A DNA stretch of 64,000 nucleotides from Noviherbaspirillum soli (GCF_015352955.1 NZ_JACYOX010000007.1:62001-126000); one strand, 5' to 3'; positions 1 to 9,401 are shown, counted from the stretch's first letter. The notes: generated by a model from the letters alone, not told the origin. A program made the numbers and translations.

Positions 1-588
1 CCTGCTCATGGCCAGGCGCTCGAAGGCACGGGCATCGCCCACAGTGGAAAACACCAGGTTCTTGTGCCCGATGTCGCCTTCGGTGCCAAGAAGGTCGATT
101 GCCTCCAGCACGTTGTCCAGGTTATGCGCCGGCTCTCCCATTCCCATGAATACGACCTTCTTCACTGGCCTGATCGAGCGCGCCAGCACGACTTGCGCAA
201 CGATCTCGCCGCTGGTTACCTGGCGTATCAGGCCGCTGCGCCCGGTCATGCAGAACTGGCAGCCCACTGCGCAACCAACCTGGCTGGACACGCACACGCC
301 GCCGCGCGGCAGCAGCACGTTTTCCACCATCTGGCCATCGCCCAACCCAACCAGCAGGCGCGCCGCATCACCCTCGGCAGCGTGGCTGGAGATCAGGCGG
401 GCGAGAGCAAGCAGCTCGGTATCGATACCGGGCAATGCATTGCGCAATGTTTTTGGAAGGAAATCAGCAGGCCGCCGCCGTCCCTGATCATGCGGCCTGA
501 CCTGGAGCCAGTCACGCAGCACCCTCTGCTCGTGCAAGGGCAGGGCGCCCAGTTCCCTCAGGCGCTGGCGGATTGTTTCAATTTGCAT
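1..588 (-). CDS. RlmN-like radical SAM rRNA methyltransferase paralogue (3' end cut by window)
   Basis: The window edge cuts this minus-strand gene; 196 codons remain from the ATG at 588. About residue 105 there is the radical-SAM cysteine motif CAVGCQFC, followed by MTGRSG and then MGMGEPAHN, a signature of the RlmN/Cfr family that methylates adenine 2503 of 23S rRNA using an iron-sulfur cluster and S-adenosylmethionine. The N-terminal hundred residues do not resemble those of housekeeping RlmN as I know it, so this may be a second, divergent copy. The C-terminal part with the methyl-accepting cysteine lies outside. I see no strong Shine-Dalgarno sequence at this ATG. The family is secure; the exact substrate is inferred. 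Confidence 0.8.
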   Translation of the reverse strand, partial: MQIETIRQRLRELGALPLHEQRVLRDWLQVRPHDQGRRRPADFLPKTLRNALPGIDTELLALARLISSHAAEGDAARLLVGLGDGQMVENVLLPRGGVCVSSQVGCAVGCQFCMTGRSGLIRQVTSGEIVAQVVLARSIRPVKKVVFMGMGEPAHNLDNVLEAIDLLGTEGDIGHKNLVFSTVGDARAFERLAMSR

Positions 589-1543
589 AACGGCGACACA
601 TGCGCGGTGACGGGCATGGATATTTCTGAAGAGGAAAAGATCGACATTATTACCCGGAAGTGCATGGCAGGGCAGGTCGCGGGAGTGCTACATCGGACAG
701 AGAGACATTTGTGAGCTACCAGAATATGGAAAATGGCTGTCTTTAGCTGTTTCCAGCCAAACAGATTTCATGACCAGCGGCAATCGCGTCCAAAGACGTT
801 CTGACAAAAGATGGAAAACCCCGCTCAAAAAATGCGGACTGGTCGCTCATCATCATGGGTTCAAAGCGGGAAGAAACGGAACGGGGTAGACAACTCGGCG
901 GTATTCCTCGGGGAATATTCCAGGCCAAACGCTTAACTCCGAATGCCAGTGCTTTCCCGTGACGTGGAACGGAGGAACGATTTTGCAGATGTCTGAACAA
1001 GCCAAGCAGGATAAACGCCCCATGCCCTTAGCAACCCTGATGCAACAGACAGCCAGATAAAGCCAAACCCTACCGAGCTTAAAACGCCGGCCGTAGCGAA
1101 TAAGGACCAGCTGTTTTCAAGCAAGGGAAAGGGATGGTATCGGCAACGCCCTTGGAAGCGATGCAGGAAATATGATTTTCAAAGATCAGGTCAGCGAGGA
1201 TAAGTACACAGCCCTTCCTTAAATTCCACAGCCCTTCCTTAAATGCGCCAACCCCAACAATCGCCAATCCCCCCTTCGAATTCCGTACTAACGCCAAGCC
1301 GTTGCGGCAATGCCATTCCCCGGTTTGTTTGATACCAATTAGTACGAACAAGTTTTCAATGTGTTGTTACATTGCAAACATTAAATTAAACATCTGTAAA
1401 TTTATTCAGACGTTCGGTCTTTTAATTATTTGTGGCTTTACGAGTTTGTCGCAGGGATGGAAACGTCGTTTGGCGTTAATTCGGTTATGATATTGGTTCA
1501 AGAATGCTGCTTGGTTGAAGCCGTTTTTAAGGAGTAATTCCGG
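589..1543. other. gene-free stretch with a 20-bp tandem duplication and AT-rich end
   Basis: No convincing coding sequence is visible on either strand; short minus-strand reading frames here have no recognisable motif. Positions 1207-1224 and 1227-1244 carry the same 18-bp word, CACAGCCCTTCCTTAAAT, with a 20-bp period. From about 1320 to 1500 the composition becomes clearly AT-rich and probably holds the promoter of the recombinase-like gene that starts at 1544. Confidence 0.5.
1207..1244. repeat. two-copy 20-bp-period tandem repeat
   Basis: The 18-bp word CACAGCCCTTCCTTAAAT occurs at 1207-1224 and again at 1227-1244, separated by TC. It lies in non-coding DNA, and nothing indicates a function. 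Confidence 0.7.
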
Positions 1544-2593
1544 ATGACAAAGAACCTGACGCTTTTTGATATCGATTCTGGCCAGACCGAAGAGGCGTTA
1601 AACCAGAGTTTCGAGGCGTGGCTTGCCCATCGACAGACGTCCCGTTCGCGTGCCAAGAGCGAGCGAGCCTTGTCGGAGGAGTCGATTAATGTCTACCGCG
1701 AGATGTGGCAGGCATTCGCGAAATTTTGTGCTGAACGGCAAATTCTGCTGGCCGACCTGACGGTATCGGACCTCGAAACCTTTCTCGCCATCCGGGGTAC
1801 CGGTCCGGACCCGGAGCAACCACGTCAGACCACCCGTGGCGGTTACCTCTCTGCGCGCTATGCGAACCGCTACCTGATGCTGATACAGCGCGTGAGCCAG
1901 CATCAGGCCCGGGTCGACGGCGTTCAGGTCAACCATGCGGCAGCCTTGCTCAGGGAAAGACCAGAGTACAAATATGCCGAGGCCGCTGACAAGGATCCGC
2001 CGCCAGACTACCTCGACGAAATGCAGGCACGCGTCTTGATAGCCTACCTGACGCGTGCTCCGCAGCCAGAATCGAAGGAAAAGATGACCTGGAAGACAGT
2101 GCGAGACCGGACCGCGGTGGCGTTAATGCTTGGCGCCGGCCTGGCCCCAGGCGATATACGCAGCCTGAAACTTGATGGCGTGATCACGACCGGCGGCCGC
2201 AGGGCAGGCGTGCCATGGAAGCTCTCGGTTGAAGGCAACGGCAATTCGCCGGCGCGGGAAACGCCGGTGGCGGACTGGGCTGGACGCCAGCTTGCGTTCT
2301 GGCTGCGCATCCGTGCCCAGCAGGCCATACCCGGCAACTATGTTTTTCCATCGACGATGAACGGCACGCAGTGGTCGCATACCCGTTGCTTCGAGGCCAG
2401 CCGGGATGTCCTCGAATCGGCAAAAATCAGCAAGGATGCCGGCGGCCTGTTCAAGCTTCGGCACACTTTTGCCTTGCGTCAGCTGCGAAAAGGAAAGAGC
2501 GAAGAAGAAGTCGCGCGCTGGTTGGGATTACTGGACATTAACAGCATGACGCGTTATCGACGCATCGTGCTCAGTTACCAGGATGTCGTCTGA
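1544..2593 (+). CDS. tyrosine recombinase/integrase-like protein, catalytically degenerate
   Basis: A protein of 349 aa preceded by AAGGAG at 1529-1534, well spaced from the ATG. Residues about 35-130 look like a SAM-like core-binding domain (INVYREMWQAFAKFC, LTVSDLETFLAIRG), and residues about 165-345 resemble the catalytic domain of phage-type integrases. The ending KLRHTFALRQL then WLGLLDINSMTRYRRI matches box II and the tyrosine region. However, box I reads GAGLAPGDIRSL where integrases have GLR, the HxLR histidine is Phe, and the LGH histidine is Leu. Only the second Arg and the Tyr remain. It may therefore bind DNA without recombining it, or be decaying. It sits alone between an AT-rich spacer and a GntR regulator. 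Confidence 0.7.
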   Translation: MTKNLTLFDIDSGQTEEALNQSFEAWLAHRQTSRSRAKSERALSEESINVYREMWQAFAKFCAERQILLADLTVSDLETFLAIRGTGPDPEQPRQTTRGGYLSARYANRYLMLIQRVSQHQARVDGVQVNHAAALLRERPEYKYAEAADKDPPPDYLDEMQARVLIAYLTRAPQPESKEKMTWKTVRDRTAVALMLGAGLAPGDIRSLKLDGVITTGGRRAGVPWKLSVEGNGNSPARETPVADWAGRQLAFWLRIRAQQAIPGNYVFPSTMNGTQWSHTRCFEASRDVLESAKISKDAGGLFKLRHTFALRQLRKGKSEEEVARWLGLLDINSMTRYRRIVLSYQDVV

Positions 2594-2729
2594 GTGGCTG
2601 ACGGTGCACCTTGCATCGCCGGCCGCCCCCTGGTTTGCGCGAAACGTCATGCACGCAGCGCGGTGCACCGGCGACCATCGCGCCGGTGCAAGAATGGCAG
2701 TTCCCTATTCCAGTCAACGGAGCACTGTC

Positions 2730-2837
2730 ATGCGAAAGATGATCATGCTGGCTGTAGCGAGCTTCTTATGGAAGCAGGTACAAAAACGCATCGTACGCGG
2801 CGGGCCGCAACGGAGCATGCCACGGCGGGGACGGTGA
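2730..2837 (+). CDS. small basic hydrophobic-start protein, 35 aa, hypothetical
   Basis: A short frame starts at ATG 2730, 8 nt after GGAGC. It encodes a hydrophobic N-terminal stretch (MIMLAVASFLW) followed by an Arg/Lys-rich tail ending RRGR. The same frame can be extended upstream to 2583, but that part overlaps the recombinase stop and lacks a ribosome site. I do not recognise the family. Support comes only from the ribosome site and the membrane-plus-basic layout; it could be a chance reading frame. Confidence 0.35.
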   Translation: MRKMIMLAVASFLWKQVQKRIVRGGPQRSMPRRGR

Positions 2838-2865
2838 GGCCCGTCCTTTAAAAAGCATCGCAAGT

Positions 2866-3528
2866 TCAGGCGGCGCGTGTTCCCAACTGCGAAAGGGAAG
2901 CAATAAGATCGGCAAAGCGCTGGCCCTGAACAAGGACATGCTGGCGCAGCAGCCTGGCGGTCAGTTCACCGTCCCCAGCCAGGATCGCATTGACTACCTG
3001 CTCATGCTCTTCGAATGAAGTGGGAAGGCGATTGCGCACCCGCAGTTGCAGACGACGATAAGGGCGCAGCCTCCGGTGCAGCCCACGCGCCTGCTCCGCG
3101 AGAAAGTTGTTATGGCTTCCGGCATAGATCGTGTCGTGAAATGCTTCATTCTTGTAATAGTAGGCGTCTGCGTCCCCTGCAAGGCACGCCTCCCGGCAAG
3201 CGTCATGGGCTGACTTCAGGGCGCCGTGGTCCGCAGCCGACATGCGGCGTGCGGCAAGTCTGCCGCACATGGCTTCCAGCTCTGCCATCACGTCGAACAT
3301 TTCCACCAGCTGCTCGGGAGCCGCGGTGGCGACGATTGCTCCGCGTCGCGGTCTCATCGTCACGAGCCCCATAGACGCCAACTGGATCATCGCCTCACGG
3401 ATCGGCGTGCGCGACACATCGAAACGCTTTGCCAGCTCGGTCTCGTCCAAAGGGTCTCCCGGACGAAACTGGCCGGTTGCGATCAGGTCTTCGATCGCGT
3501 CACGGAGCAAATGAGATCGGTTTGTCAT
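2866..3528 (-). CDS. GntR-family (FCD/FadR-type) transcriptional regulator
   Basis: A protein of 220 aa from the ATG at 3528. Residues about 5-70 form the GntR winged helix (DETELAKRFDVSRTPIREAMIQLASMGLV, seen in parts), and residues about 80-205 form the all-helical FCD effector domain with the expected metal-site histidines in NEAFHDTIY and EEHEQVV. A longer frame to 3624 exists, but it crosses the likely operator and has no ribosome site. FCD regulators usually repress neighbouring catabolic genes in response to a small acid. No such genes sit here: the next 1.2 kb is gene-free and then interrupted by an insertion sequence, so its targets may have been lost or lie elsewhere. Confidence 0.88.
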   Translation of the reverse strand: MTNRSHLLRDAIEDLIATGQFRPGDPLDETELAKRFDVSRTPIREAMIQLASMGLVTMRPRRGAIVATAAPEQLVEMFDVMAELEAMCGRLAARRMSAADHGALKSAHDACREACLAGDADAYYYKNEAFHDTIYAGSHNNFLAEQARGLHRRLRPYRRLQLRVRNRLPTSFEEHEQVVNAILAGDGELTARLLRQHVLVQGQRFADLIASLSQLGTRAA

Positions 3529-3599
3529 GGAACACCAGGAAGGCCACAGGGGCTCTTTGTCGACAGAGGAAGCTACATGGTATTTGTTAAGCTTCATCC

Positions 3600-3620
3600 T
3601 GTATACAAAAACTCTTGTAT
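3600..3620. promoter_or_regulatory. candidate GntR/FCD operator upstream of the regulator
   Basis: The perfect palindrome TGTATACA lies at 3600-3607, with a further half-site TTGTAT at 3615-3620, about 75 bp upstream of the regulator start. FCD-type GntR proteins commonly bind short T-G-T/A-C-A dyads, so autoregulation is a reasonable inference. Confidence 0.45.
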
Positions 3621-4714
3621 TCATTGCATTCTGATGTCGGTGCCGCCTTCCGTCGGTGGCATGACGCCTTTTAAAGACGCTTTATTCAGCTTGCCTGTCC
3701 TGTGCTAACGCAGGGACGCATCTGCGTACCTGAGCGCAGGATGCACAGCCTAATCAAGGATGGCTTTAAAAGCAGAGGGATTCTGAAAACCACAGGAGTG
3801 CCCTCTGCAGCAGCCCCGTGGTCGACTTCGAAAGCAGCATGCCGTCGGAAGAAATCAGTGCAATTCCCGTCGGCAAGAGAATTGGCTATCGGTTAGCGTG
3901 TTCAGCGTGCTTGCATGACTCTTCAGCTCGCTATCATGGATGAAGCTTGCTGAGAACTCCGCCGCAAGGATGCTGGCCGAGGACTGATGCCGGGGCACTG
4001 ACGTCAATGCCAGCAGGTGAGGTACGGAAAACGAAATTAACTATAGGATGCTGCACAGACAGCCAGAGATCATGCGCGGTGCGCACTTTAAAGGACATTA
4101 TGCCGCAGAGCAGGTTTCCGACATGCTTGTAGCGATATACACGATTTCCGAGTCGACATCCTTGAACATCAGGCCGTCATGATGGCGTTCCAACGCCGAC
4201 CACGCAGTAAAGGCGATTCGGTCGACCGGTTGTTTTTGGCAACAGAAGAGAATGCCTTGCACAGCGCGGTGGTCATCATGCGGCAATATTGTAGGCCGTA
4301 CACATATTATTTCATTGGCTCAACATGCACGTAAGAAACATTACAAAAAAATGTTTTTAAGAAACATATCGTCAAAGCGATTTTCAATATTTCAAATAGG
4401 AAATAATGCCTGACATCGTTTAATGATCGTTGCCATCGGAAAACTTGATTGCGGGTGATAGACATTCCACATGAGCTAGGTAGTGGGCAACTTGAGAGGC
4501 CAAAAGTAGGTATCCGTGCATGATTAAGCACTTTGGCTAACCAAGATTGCAGTTTTAACGCAGCGAGCTGACCAGTCAGATCCATGCGCCTGGCTGTCTT
4601 TGCTGGAAATGTTCAGAAAGAACAGGGCATATAGGAGAACAAGAATATGAGAAAGCAGTAGAAGAAGGGCGCTTGGCTCTGATTTTATTTTACATAAGGC
4701 TGATTATCAGGATT
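3621..4714. other. gene-free, partly AT-rich stretch left of the insertion sequence
   Basis: About 1.1 kb with no frame that looks like protein; the short frames on both strands lack ribosome sites and recognisable motifs. Positions about 4280-4700 are distinctly AT-rich compared with the rest of the window. This suggests acquired or decayed DNA. Confidence 0.45.
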
Positions 4715-4719
4715 ATGTG

Positions 4720-6282
4720 TGTAGCAGCAAAGTTGTAATGTCCGATTCCAGCAAAGTTGAAATGTCTGATGTTCCCTACGCTACGCCGCTTGGCATAGCA
4801 AATGGGAGCGGTTTTGGATCAACCTGGAACAATTACGATGAGTATGGGCGAACTCGACCGGCTCAAGGTGGTGCAAGCCTTGGTCGATGGCTTATTGAAG
4901 CCTGGTAGTGCTGCGCGCAAGCTCGGGCTGACAGTCCGTCAAGTACATCGATTGGTCGTACGGTATCGCGCTGAAGGTCCTTCGGGCCTCGTATCGCGTC
5001 GGCGTAATCGGCCAAGTAACAACCAGACCGACGACGAGATTGCGCAAATCGCCTTGACCATCATTCGCCAGCGCTATGCAGACTTCGGGCCGACCTTGGC
5101 GTGCGAGAAGCTGCGCGAGCTGCATGGCGTTGATTTATCGAAGGAAACTATCCGCAAATGGATGTCCGACGTCGGCCTATGGATACCGCGTAGCCAGCGT
5201 CCGGCACGGATTTACCAGCCACGCAACCGCCGGCACTGCTTTGGCGAGCTGGTCCAGATTGATGGTAGCGACCATCGCTGGTTTGAGGACCGGGCGCCGG
5301 CGTGTACCTTGCTCGTGTTTGTGGATGATGCCACCAGCCAGATCCTGCAGCTGCATTTCACCCCGTCAGAATCGACCTTCAGTTATTTCGAAGCGACCCG
5401 TGCTTATATCGAGCAGCATGGCAAGCCACAAGCCTTCTACAGCGACAAGGCCAGTGTCTTTCGCGTCAACCACAAGCATGCCACCGGTGGCAATGGCCAT
5501 ACACAGTATGGCCGAGCGCTGTTTGAGCTCAACATCGAAGGCATCTGTGCCAATACCAGCCAGGCTAAGGGCCGCGTAGAGCGCGCCAATCTGACACTGC
5601 AGGACCGTCTGGTGAAGGAACTGCGTTTGCAAGGCATTTCGACGATGGCTGCCGCCAATGCATACGCGCCTGCCTTCATAGCCGATTACAACCGGCGCTT
5701 TGCCAAGCCCGCTCGCAACGACTTCAATGCCCACCGTCCTGTGCGCCATGATGAAGCGCTCGATTTGATCTTTGCAGTCAGAGAGCCCCGTCGGGTCTCG
5801 CACAGCCTGACGGTGCAATATGACAAGGTGTTGTACTTGCTAGCCGATACGCCGGAAAGCCGGCAATCCATCGGTAAATACATTGAGGTCTACGAATATC
5901 CCGATGGTCGCATTGAGCCGCGTGCCGGTGGCCGCGCCCTGCCCTATGCAACCTATGACCGCCTGCCCAATGTCAGCTCCGGAGCCGTGGTCGATAACAA
6001 ACGCCTTGGTCACGTTCTTCAGATCGCTCAGATGGTGCAGGAACAGCGCGATAGCCGGCATGGCAGTTCTGCTCCGTCGCGCAACCATCGCGGTCTTGGC
6101 CCGGTTCCTTCCAAGGCAGCACCAGGCAAGAAGTCGCAAAGATCCCTTGCGTCAGACGACATCGCACTCGCAATTAAACAGCAGGCGCTGCTTAAAGCGC
6201 GAGATTTGCTGACTGAACCGGTCGCCGAATATCGGACATTTCAACTTTGCCAGGAAGCGGACATCTGAACTTTGCTTTGACA
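4720..6282 (+). mobile_element. complete ISNCY-like insertion sequence, 1563 bp, 5-bp target duplication
   Basis: The left end starts TGTAGCAGCAAAGTT at 4720; the right end, read on the minus strand, starts TGTCAAAGCAAAGTT at 6282. Both ends continue with ATGTCCG and then an inner copy of GCAAAGTTGAAATGTC, so each end has two related sites that are probably bound by the transposase. The element is flanked by direct repeats ATGTG at 4715-4719 and 6283-6287, the expected target-site duplication. A single intact transposase fills the interior. The clean duplication and intact frame point to a fairly recent insertion. Confidence 0.9.
4802..6268 (+). CDS. ISNCY-family DDE transposase
   Basis: A protein of 488 aa that fills the insertion sequence. 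The first about 60 residues are a helix-turn-helix (AARKLGLTVRQVHRLVVRYR). An rve/integrase-core DDE domain follows, with Asp in QIDGSDHRW, Asp in FYSDKAS and Glu in AKGRVERAN. The C-terminal region is basic and low in complexity. Translation could instead begin at the later methionines in the same frame (residues 13 and 15). No frameshift or missing catalytic residue is seen, so it is likely active. Confidence 0.9.
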   Translation: MGAVLDQPGTITMSMGELDRLKVVQALVDGLLKPGSAARKLGLTVRQVHRLVVRYRAEGPSGLVSRRRNRPSNNQTDDEIAQIALTIIRQRYADFGPTLACEKLRELHGVDLSKETIRKWMSDVGLWIPRSQRPARIYQPRNRRHCFGELVQIDGSDHRWFEDRAPACTLLVFVDDATSQILQLHFTPSESTFSYFEATRAYIEQHGKPQAFYSDKASVFRVNHKHATGGNGHTQYGRALFELNIEGICANTSQAKGRVERANLTLQDRLVKELRLQGISTMAAANAYAPAFIADYNRRFAKPARNDFNAHRPVRHDEALDLIFAVREPRRVSHSLTVQYDKVLYLLADTPESRQSIGKYIEVYEYPDGRIEPRAGGRALPYATYDRLPNVSSGAVVDNKRLGHVLQIAQMVQEQRDSRHGSSAPSRNHRGLGPVPSKAAPGKKSQRSLASDDIALAIKQQALLKARDLLTEPVAEYRTFQLCQEADI

Positions 6283-6415
6283 ATGTGCTTTCTCTTTCTT
6301 GCAGTTAGGTTCTCCGTAGAAACCGCTGATAAAAGTCATGTCAGACGACGCAAAACAAACGATAAGGCCCCAGTTTCCCTGAACCTTGCTTGGCACGCCT
6401 TAATTTCAGTCTGAC

Positions 6416-6598
6416 TTACAGATTGACGCAGCCGAAGCAGCCCGCAACGTCCAGGCTGCCACTGCCTTTGTATTTCGCCACCTGTGGATATGGGTACAGG
6501 TGGCAGGTCCTGTTGCCCGTGCCCTTGGCCAGCCGAGTGCTTGTCGGTGTGGGTGGCGCCGTACCCCGCGCCACCCAGCGGTCGAGGGCGTGCACGAC
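6416..6598 (-). pseudogene. 3' remnant of a tannase/feruloyl esterase family gene
   Basis: On the minus strand about 60 codons read ALDRWVARGTAPP, then YPYPQVAKYKGSGSLD, and end near FGCVNL before a stop at 6416. This matches the C-terminal tail of the tannase/feruloyl esterase family, where a P-x-V-A-x-Y-x-G-x-G-S motif closes the protein. The roughly 450 residues that should precede it, including the catalytic serine, are absent. The remnant lies just right of the insertion sequence and is not translated from any obvious start. Identification is by recalled motif only. Confidence 0.55.
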
Positions 6599-6938
6599 AC
6601 GGCGACAGCAAAGACATCTTGACGCGAGGCTATGCTGCGCCGCAGAATGCGGCCCCATGATCGTTTCCGCCTGGCCCTCCACCCGCAACATGCATGCGCC
6701 CGACAGCGCTGGCAGCGCTTGCTTCAGACGCAAGTGCCTGGAAGCCGTCTCCTTTCCGGGCGCCGGACTGCCCCGCGGCCATTTCTTCTCGGTCACTCCG
6801 CCTTAACAGAGTCTGCTTCCCTGGTTTCCGTGCCGATGTCTTTTCATGCCATCGATGCCGGAGTTCCTGCTGCCTTGCACGCCACAGCGCGCTCATTTAC
6901 TCGTCTTCCGCCCGGTCATGCTGGCGGAAAGGATACTT
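6599..6938. other. non-coding leader before the SulP gene
   Basis: No protein-like frame is visible on either strand between the esterase remnant and the transporter start. The last 15 bases hold its ribosome site, GGAAAGGA at 6926-6933. Promoter elements could not be assigned with confidence. Confidence 0.4.
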
Positions 6939-8417
6939 ATGTCTCTACAAACAATCCGCCAGGACTGGTTTTCCAATGTCCGCAATGATCTTCTGGCCGG
7001 CCTCGTTGTCGCGCTCGCCCTGATCCCCGAAGCGATCGCATTTTCCATCATCGCCGGTGTCGATCCCAAAGTAGGCCTTTACGCCTCGTTCTCCATCGCG
7101 ACCCTGATTGCCTTCTTTGGCGGCCGCCCGGGCATGATCTCGGCGGCGACCGGGGCAATGGCCCTCGTCATGACCAGCCTGGTCAAGGAACACGGCCTGA
7201 ATTACCTGCTGGCTGCCACGATCCTGACGGGCATCCTGCAGGTCTGTGCCGGCTGGATTAAGCTTGGCCGCCTGATGCGCTTCGTCTCGCGTTCAGTGGT
7301 CACGGGATTCGTGAATGCCCTGGCCATCCTCATCTTCATGGCTCAATTGCCCGAGCTGACAAATGTTACGTGGCATGTCCATGCGATGACCGCGGCCGGG
7401 CTGACCATCATCTACGGCTTTCCCCGCCTGACGCGCGCCATACCGTCGCCACTGGTGGCAATCGTCGTGCTGACCGCGCTGTCCATTGCGCTCGGACTGG
7501 ACATCCGCACGGTGGGCGACATGGGCACCCTGCCCGACAGCCTGCCATCCTTCCTGATGCCGGATGTGCCACTCAACCTGGAAACACTGCGGACAATACT
7601 GCCGTATTCGGCCACGCTGATGGTGGTGGGACTGCTCGAGTCGTTGATGACGGCAACGATCGTGGACGACCTTACCGACACGCGCAGCGACAAGAACCGC
7701 GAATGCGTCGGCCAGGGCATCGCCAACATCGCGACCGGATTCATCGGCGGCATGGCAGGCTGCGCAATGATCGGGCAGTCCGTCATCAACGTCAGATCTG
7801 GCGGGCGCGGCCGCCTGTCCACGCTGACTGCCGGCGTTGTCCTGCTGGTGCTGGTCGTCTTCCTCGGCGAATGGGTAAGACGCATTCCCATGGCAGCGCT
7901 GGTCGCAGTCATGATCATGGTATCGATCGGCACCTTCAACTGGCAGTCGCTGCGGAACTTGCGCGCGCACCCAGCCAGCTCGGGCGTCGTGATGGTCGCC
8001 ACCGTCATCGTCACCGTCTTGACCCACGACCTGGCGAAGGGTGTGCTGACTGGCGTGCTGTTGTCCGGCGTCTTCTTTGCGCAGAAAGTCAGCCGGATGC
8101 TAAAGGTCATTTCCCATGCCGACGACAGCGGGCGTGCGCGCCGATACAGCGTCAGCGGGCACGTCTTCTTCGCCTCCTCCGACCAGTTGTTTCACTCGTT
8201 CGACTACAACGAGACTGCCCGGCGCGTGCACATCGACCTCAGCCATGCCCATTTCTGGGATATCACCGCGGCCGGAGCGCTGGACAAGATTGTGCTGAAG
8301 CTGCGGCGTGCCGGTGCCGAGGTGGAAGTACATGGCTTGAACGAAGCCAGCGCCACGATGGTGGGCAAGTTTGGTGTTCACGACAAGAATGACAGCGGCC
8401 TGGCGACTGGTCACTGA
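6939..8417 (+). CDS. SulP family anion transporter with STAS domain
   Basis: A protein of 492 aa; ATG 6939 was chosen because GGAAAGGA lies 6 nt upstream, while the frame extends unsupported to 6846. Residues about 15-390 hold many membrane segments with the SulP start ([19 protein letters not shown]), and residues about 405-490 form a cytoplasmic STAS domain ([19 protein letters not shown]). SulP carriers move sulfate, bicarbonate or dicarboxylates; the LIPEAIAFS form is nearest, in my recollection, to the bicarbonate/sulfate-like YbaR/BicA group. No carbonic anhydrase or sulfur gene adjoins it, so the substrate stays open. A second SulP gene lies at 34581-36266. Confidence 0.88.
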   Translation: MSLQTIRQDWFSNVRNDLLAGLVVALALIPEAIAFSIIAGVDPKVGLYASFSIATLIAFFGGRPGMISAATGAMALVMTSLVKEHGLNYLLAATILTGILQVCAGWIKLGRLMRFVSRSVVTGFVNALAILIFMAQLPELTNVTWHVHAMTAAGLTIIYGFPRLTRAIPSPLVAIVVLTALSIALGLDIRTVGDMGTLPDSLPSFLMPDVPLNLETLRTILPYSATLMVVGLLESLMTATIVDDLTDTRSDKNRECVGQGIANIATGFIGGMAGCAMIGQSVINVRSGGRGRLSTLTAGVVLLVLVVFLGEWVRRIPMAALVAVMIMVSIGTFNWQSLRNLRAHPASSGVVMVATVIVTVLTHDLAKGVLTGVLLSGVFFAQKVSRMLKVISHADDSGRARRYSVSGHVFFASSDQLFHSFDYNETARRVHIDLSHAHFWDITAAGALDKIVLKLRRAGAEVEVHGLNEASATMVGKFGVHDKNDSGLATGH

Positions 8418-8515
8418 CACTGACTGGCTGCCGGCCTGCCCCAAGTAAGCACCATGGGCCGCTGGCGACGGCGGTCATCGGCCCGCCGTGGACGTTCTGC
8501 GTTGGGTTGAATCCC

Positions 8516-8989
8516 TCAATCGCTCATTGCCCGGGTTGCAAGAGCCACTACCGCAGCCCCCGCGGCAACGACCAGCGCATCTTCAATCAGGCCGCTGCGG
8601 GTCTGGCCGATATGCGCCATTGCCTGCTTGCGCCCAGCCAGCGTCAGGTAGGCGAGCGGCACCGCGGCGGCTACCGCGAAGGCGGCGCCAGCCTGCTCCC
8701 TACCGCGCGGCGCCAATGCCGCGCCGGCAATCCCGGCGCTCATCACACGCGCCAACAGTCCGAGAAAGACAGTGCGGTCAGGCGCGGTCTTCATCTTGTC
8801 GCCAAGCAGTTCCGCAACCCCCATGGCCAGCGCGCCGGATCTGAACAGCGGACGATCGAGCAGGAACAGTTGCCCGCTTGTATGCCGTCCCGCAAGGCGT
8901 GCAGCCGCGATGGCAGCCATGGGCGTCATTGAACGTGCGCTCGCCACGGCGCCAATCAAAGCGGAGGAAAGCAGGCTGCGGGTTCGCAT
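8516..8989 (-). CDS. DUF4126-like small membrane protein
   Basis: A protein of 157 aa from ATG 8989, with GGAG about 12 nt upstream; an extension to 9067 lacks support. The sequence is rich in Ala, Gly and Leu with four or so hydrophobic stretches and the conserved-looking start SSALIGAVASARSMTP. This resembles DUF4126-type proteins of unknown function in Proteobacteria. It is convergent with the SulP gene, and nothing nearby suggests a role. Confidence 0.65.
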   Translation of the reverse strand: MRTRSLLSSALIGAVASARSMTPMAAIAAARLAGRHTSGQLFLLDRPLFRSGALAMGVAELLGDKMKTAPDRTVFLGLLARVMSAGIAGAALAPRGREQAGAAFAVAAAVPLAYLTLAGRKQAMAHIGQTRSGLIEDALVVAAGAAVVALATRAMSD

Positions 8990-9378
8990 CTTTTCGGGCT
9001 CCAATGCAAATGAAGGTTGGTCGAACCGCCATTGCCTCTGGCCGTGCCGGATCGAGTCAACCGACAAAATAGCTGGTCGCGCACAAGGTGAAGGCGGTCC
9101 TGTTAAGGATGCCCATTCTAGTTGCTCTGAACAGTGGCGCAGTCACGCAGGCGCCAAGGCATTGAGCAGGCGCAGAGGAGCAATACCAGGTGTAATTGCC
9201 GTGGCCGGCCGTTTGCCTTGCCGGGTCGACGCCGCTGTTGGGAAATCATCCCGGCGCGCACATGACGCCAGTGTCGTCAAAACAGGCAGCACGATGTCAG
9301 GGTGTTGACCGCGCGTCGTCTCCGGCCGCGCGTCGCCGGCGCATGCTAGGGCGAGCAGGAATACCGTTCAAATGACGG

Positions 9379-9401
9379 CGCCCGGGATGATATCCCGGGC
9401 G
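9379..9401. terminator. perfect 10-bp stem, 3-nt loop hairpin
   Basis: CGCCCGGGAT at 9379-9388 pairs perfectly with ATCCCGGGCG at 9392-9401 around the loop GAT. It lies about 100 bp past the chemoreceptor stop, on the side where that transcript should end. No T-run follows on either strand, so intrinsic termination is uncertain. Confidence 0.45.

Noticed and set aside
743-1351. three short minus-strand frames
   Set aside because: There are no ribosome sites, motifs or codon bias, and they overlap one another.
6477-6576. two GC-rich hairpins (6477-6504 and 6551-6576) as terminators or structured RNA
   Set aside because: They lie inside the tannase remnant, where former codons explain the symmetry, and no T-run follows.
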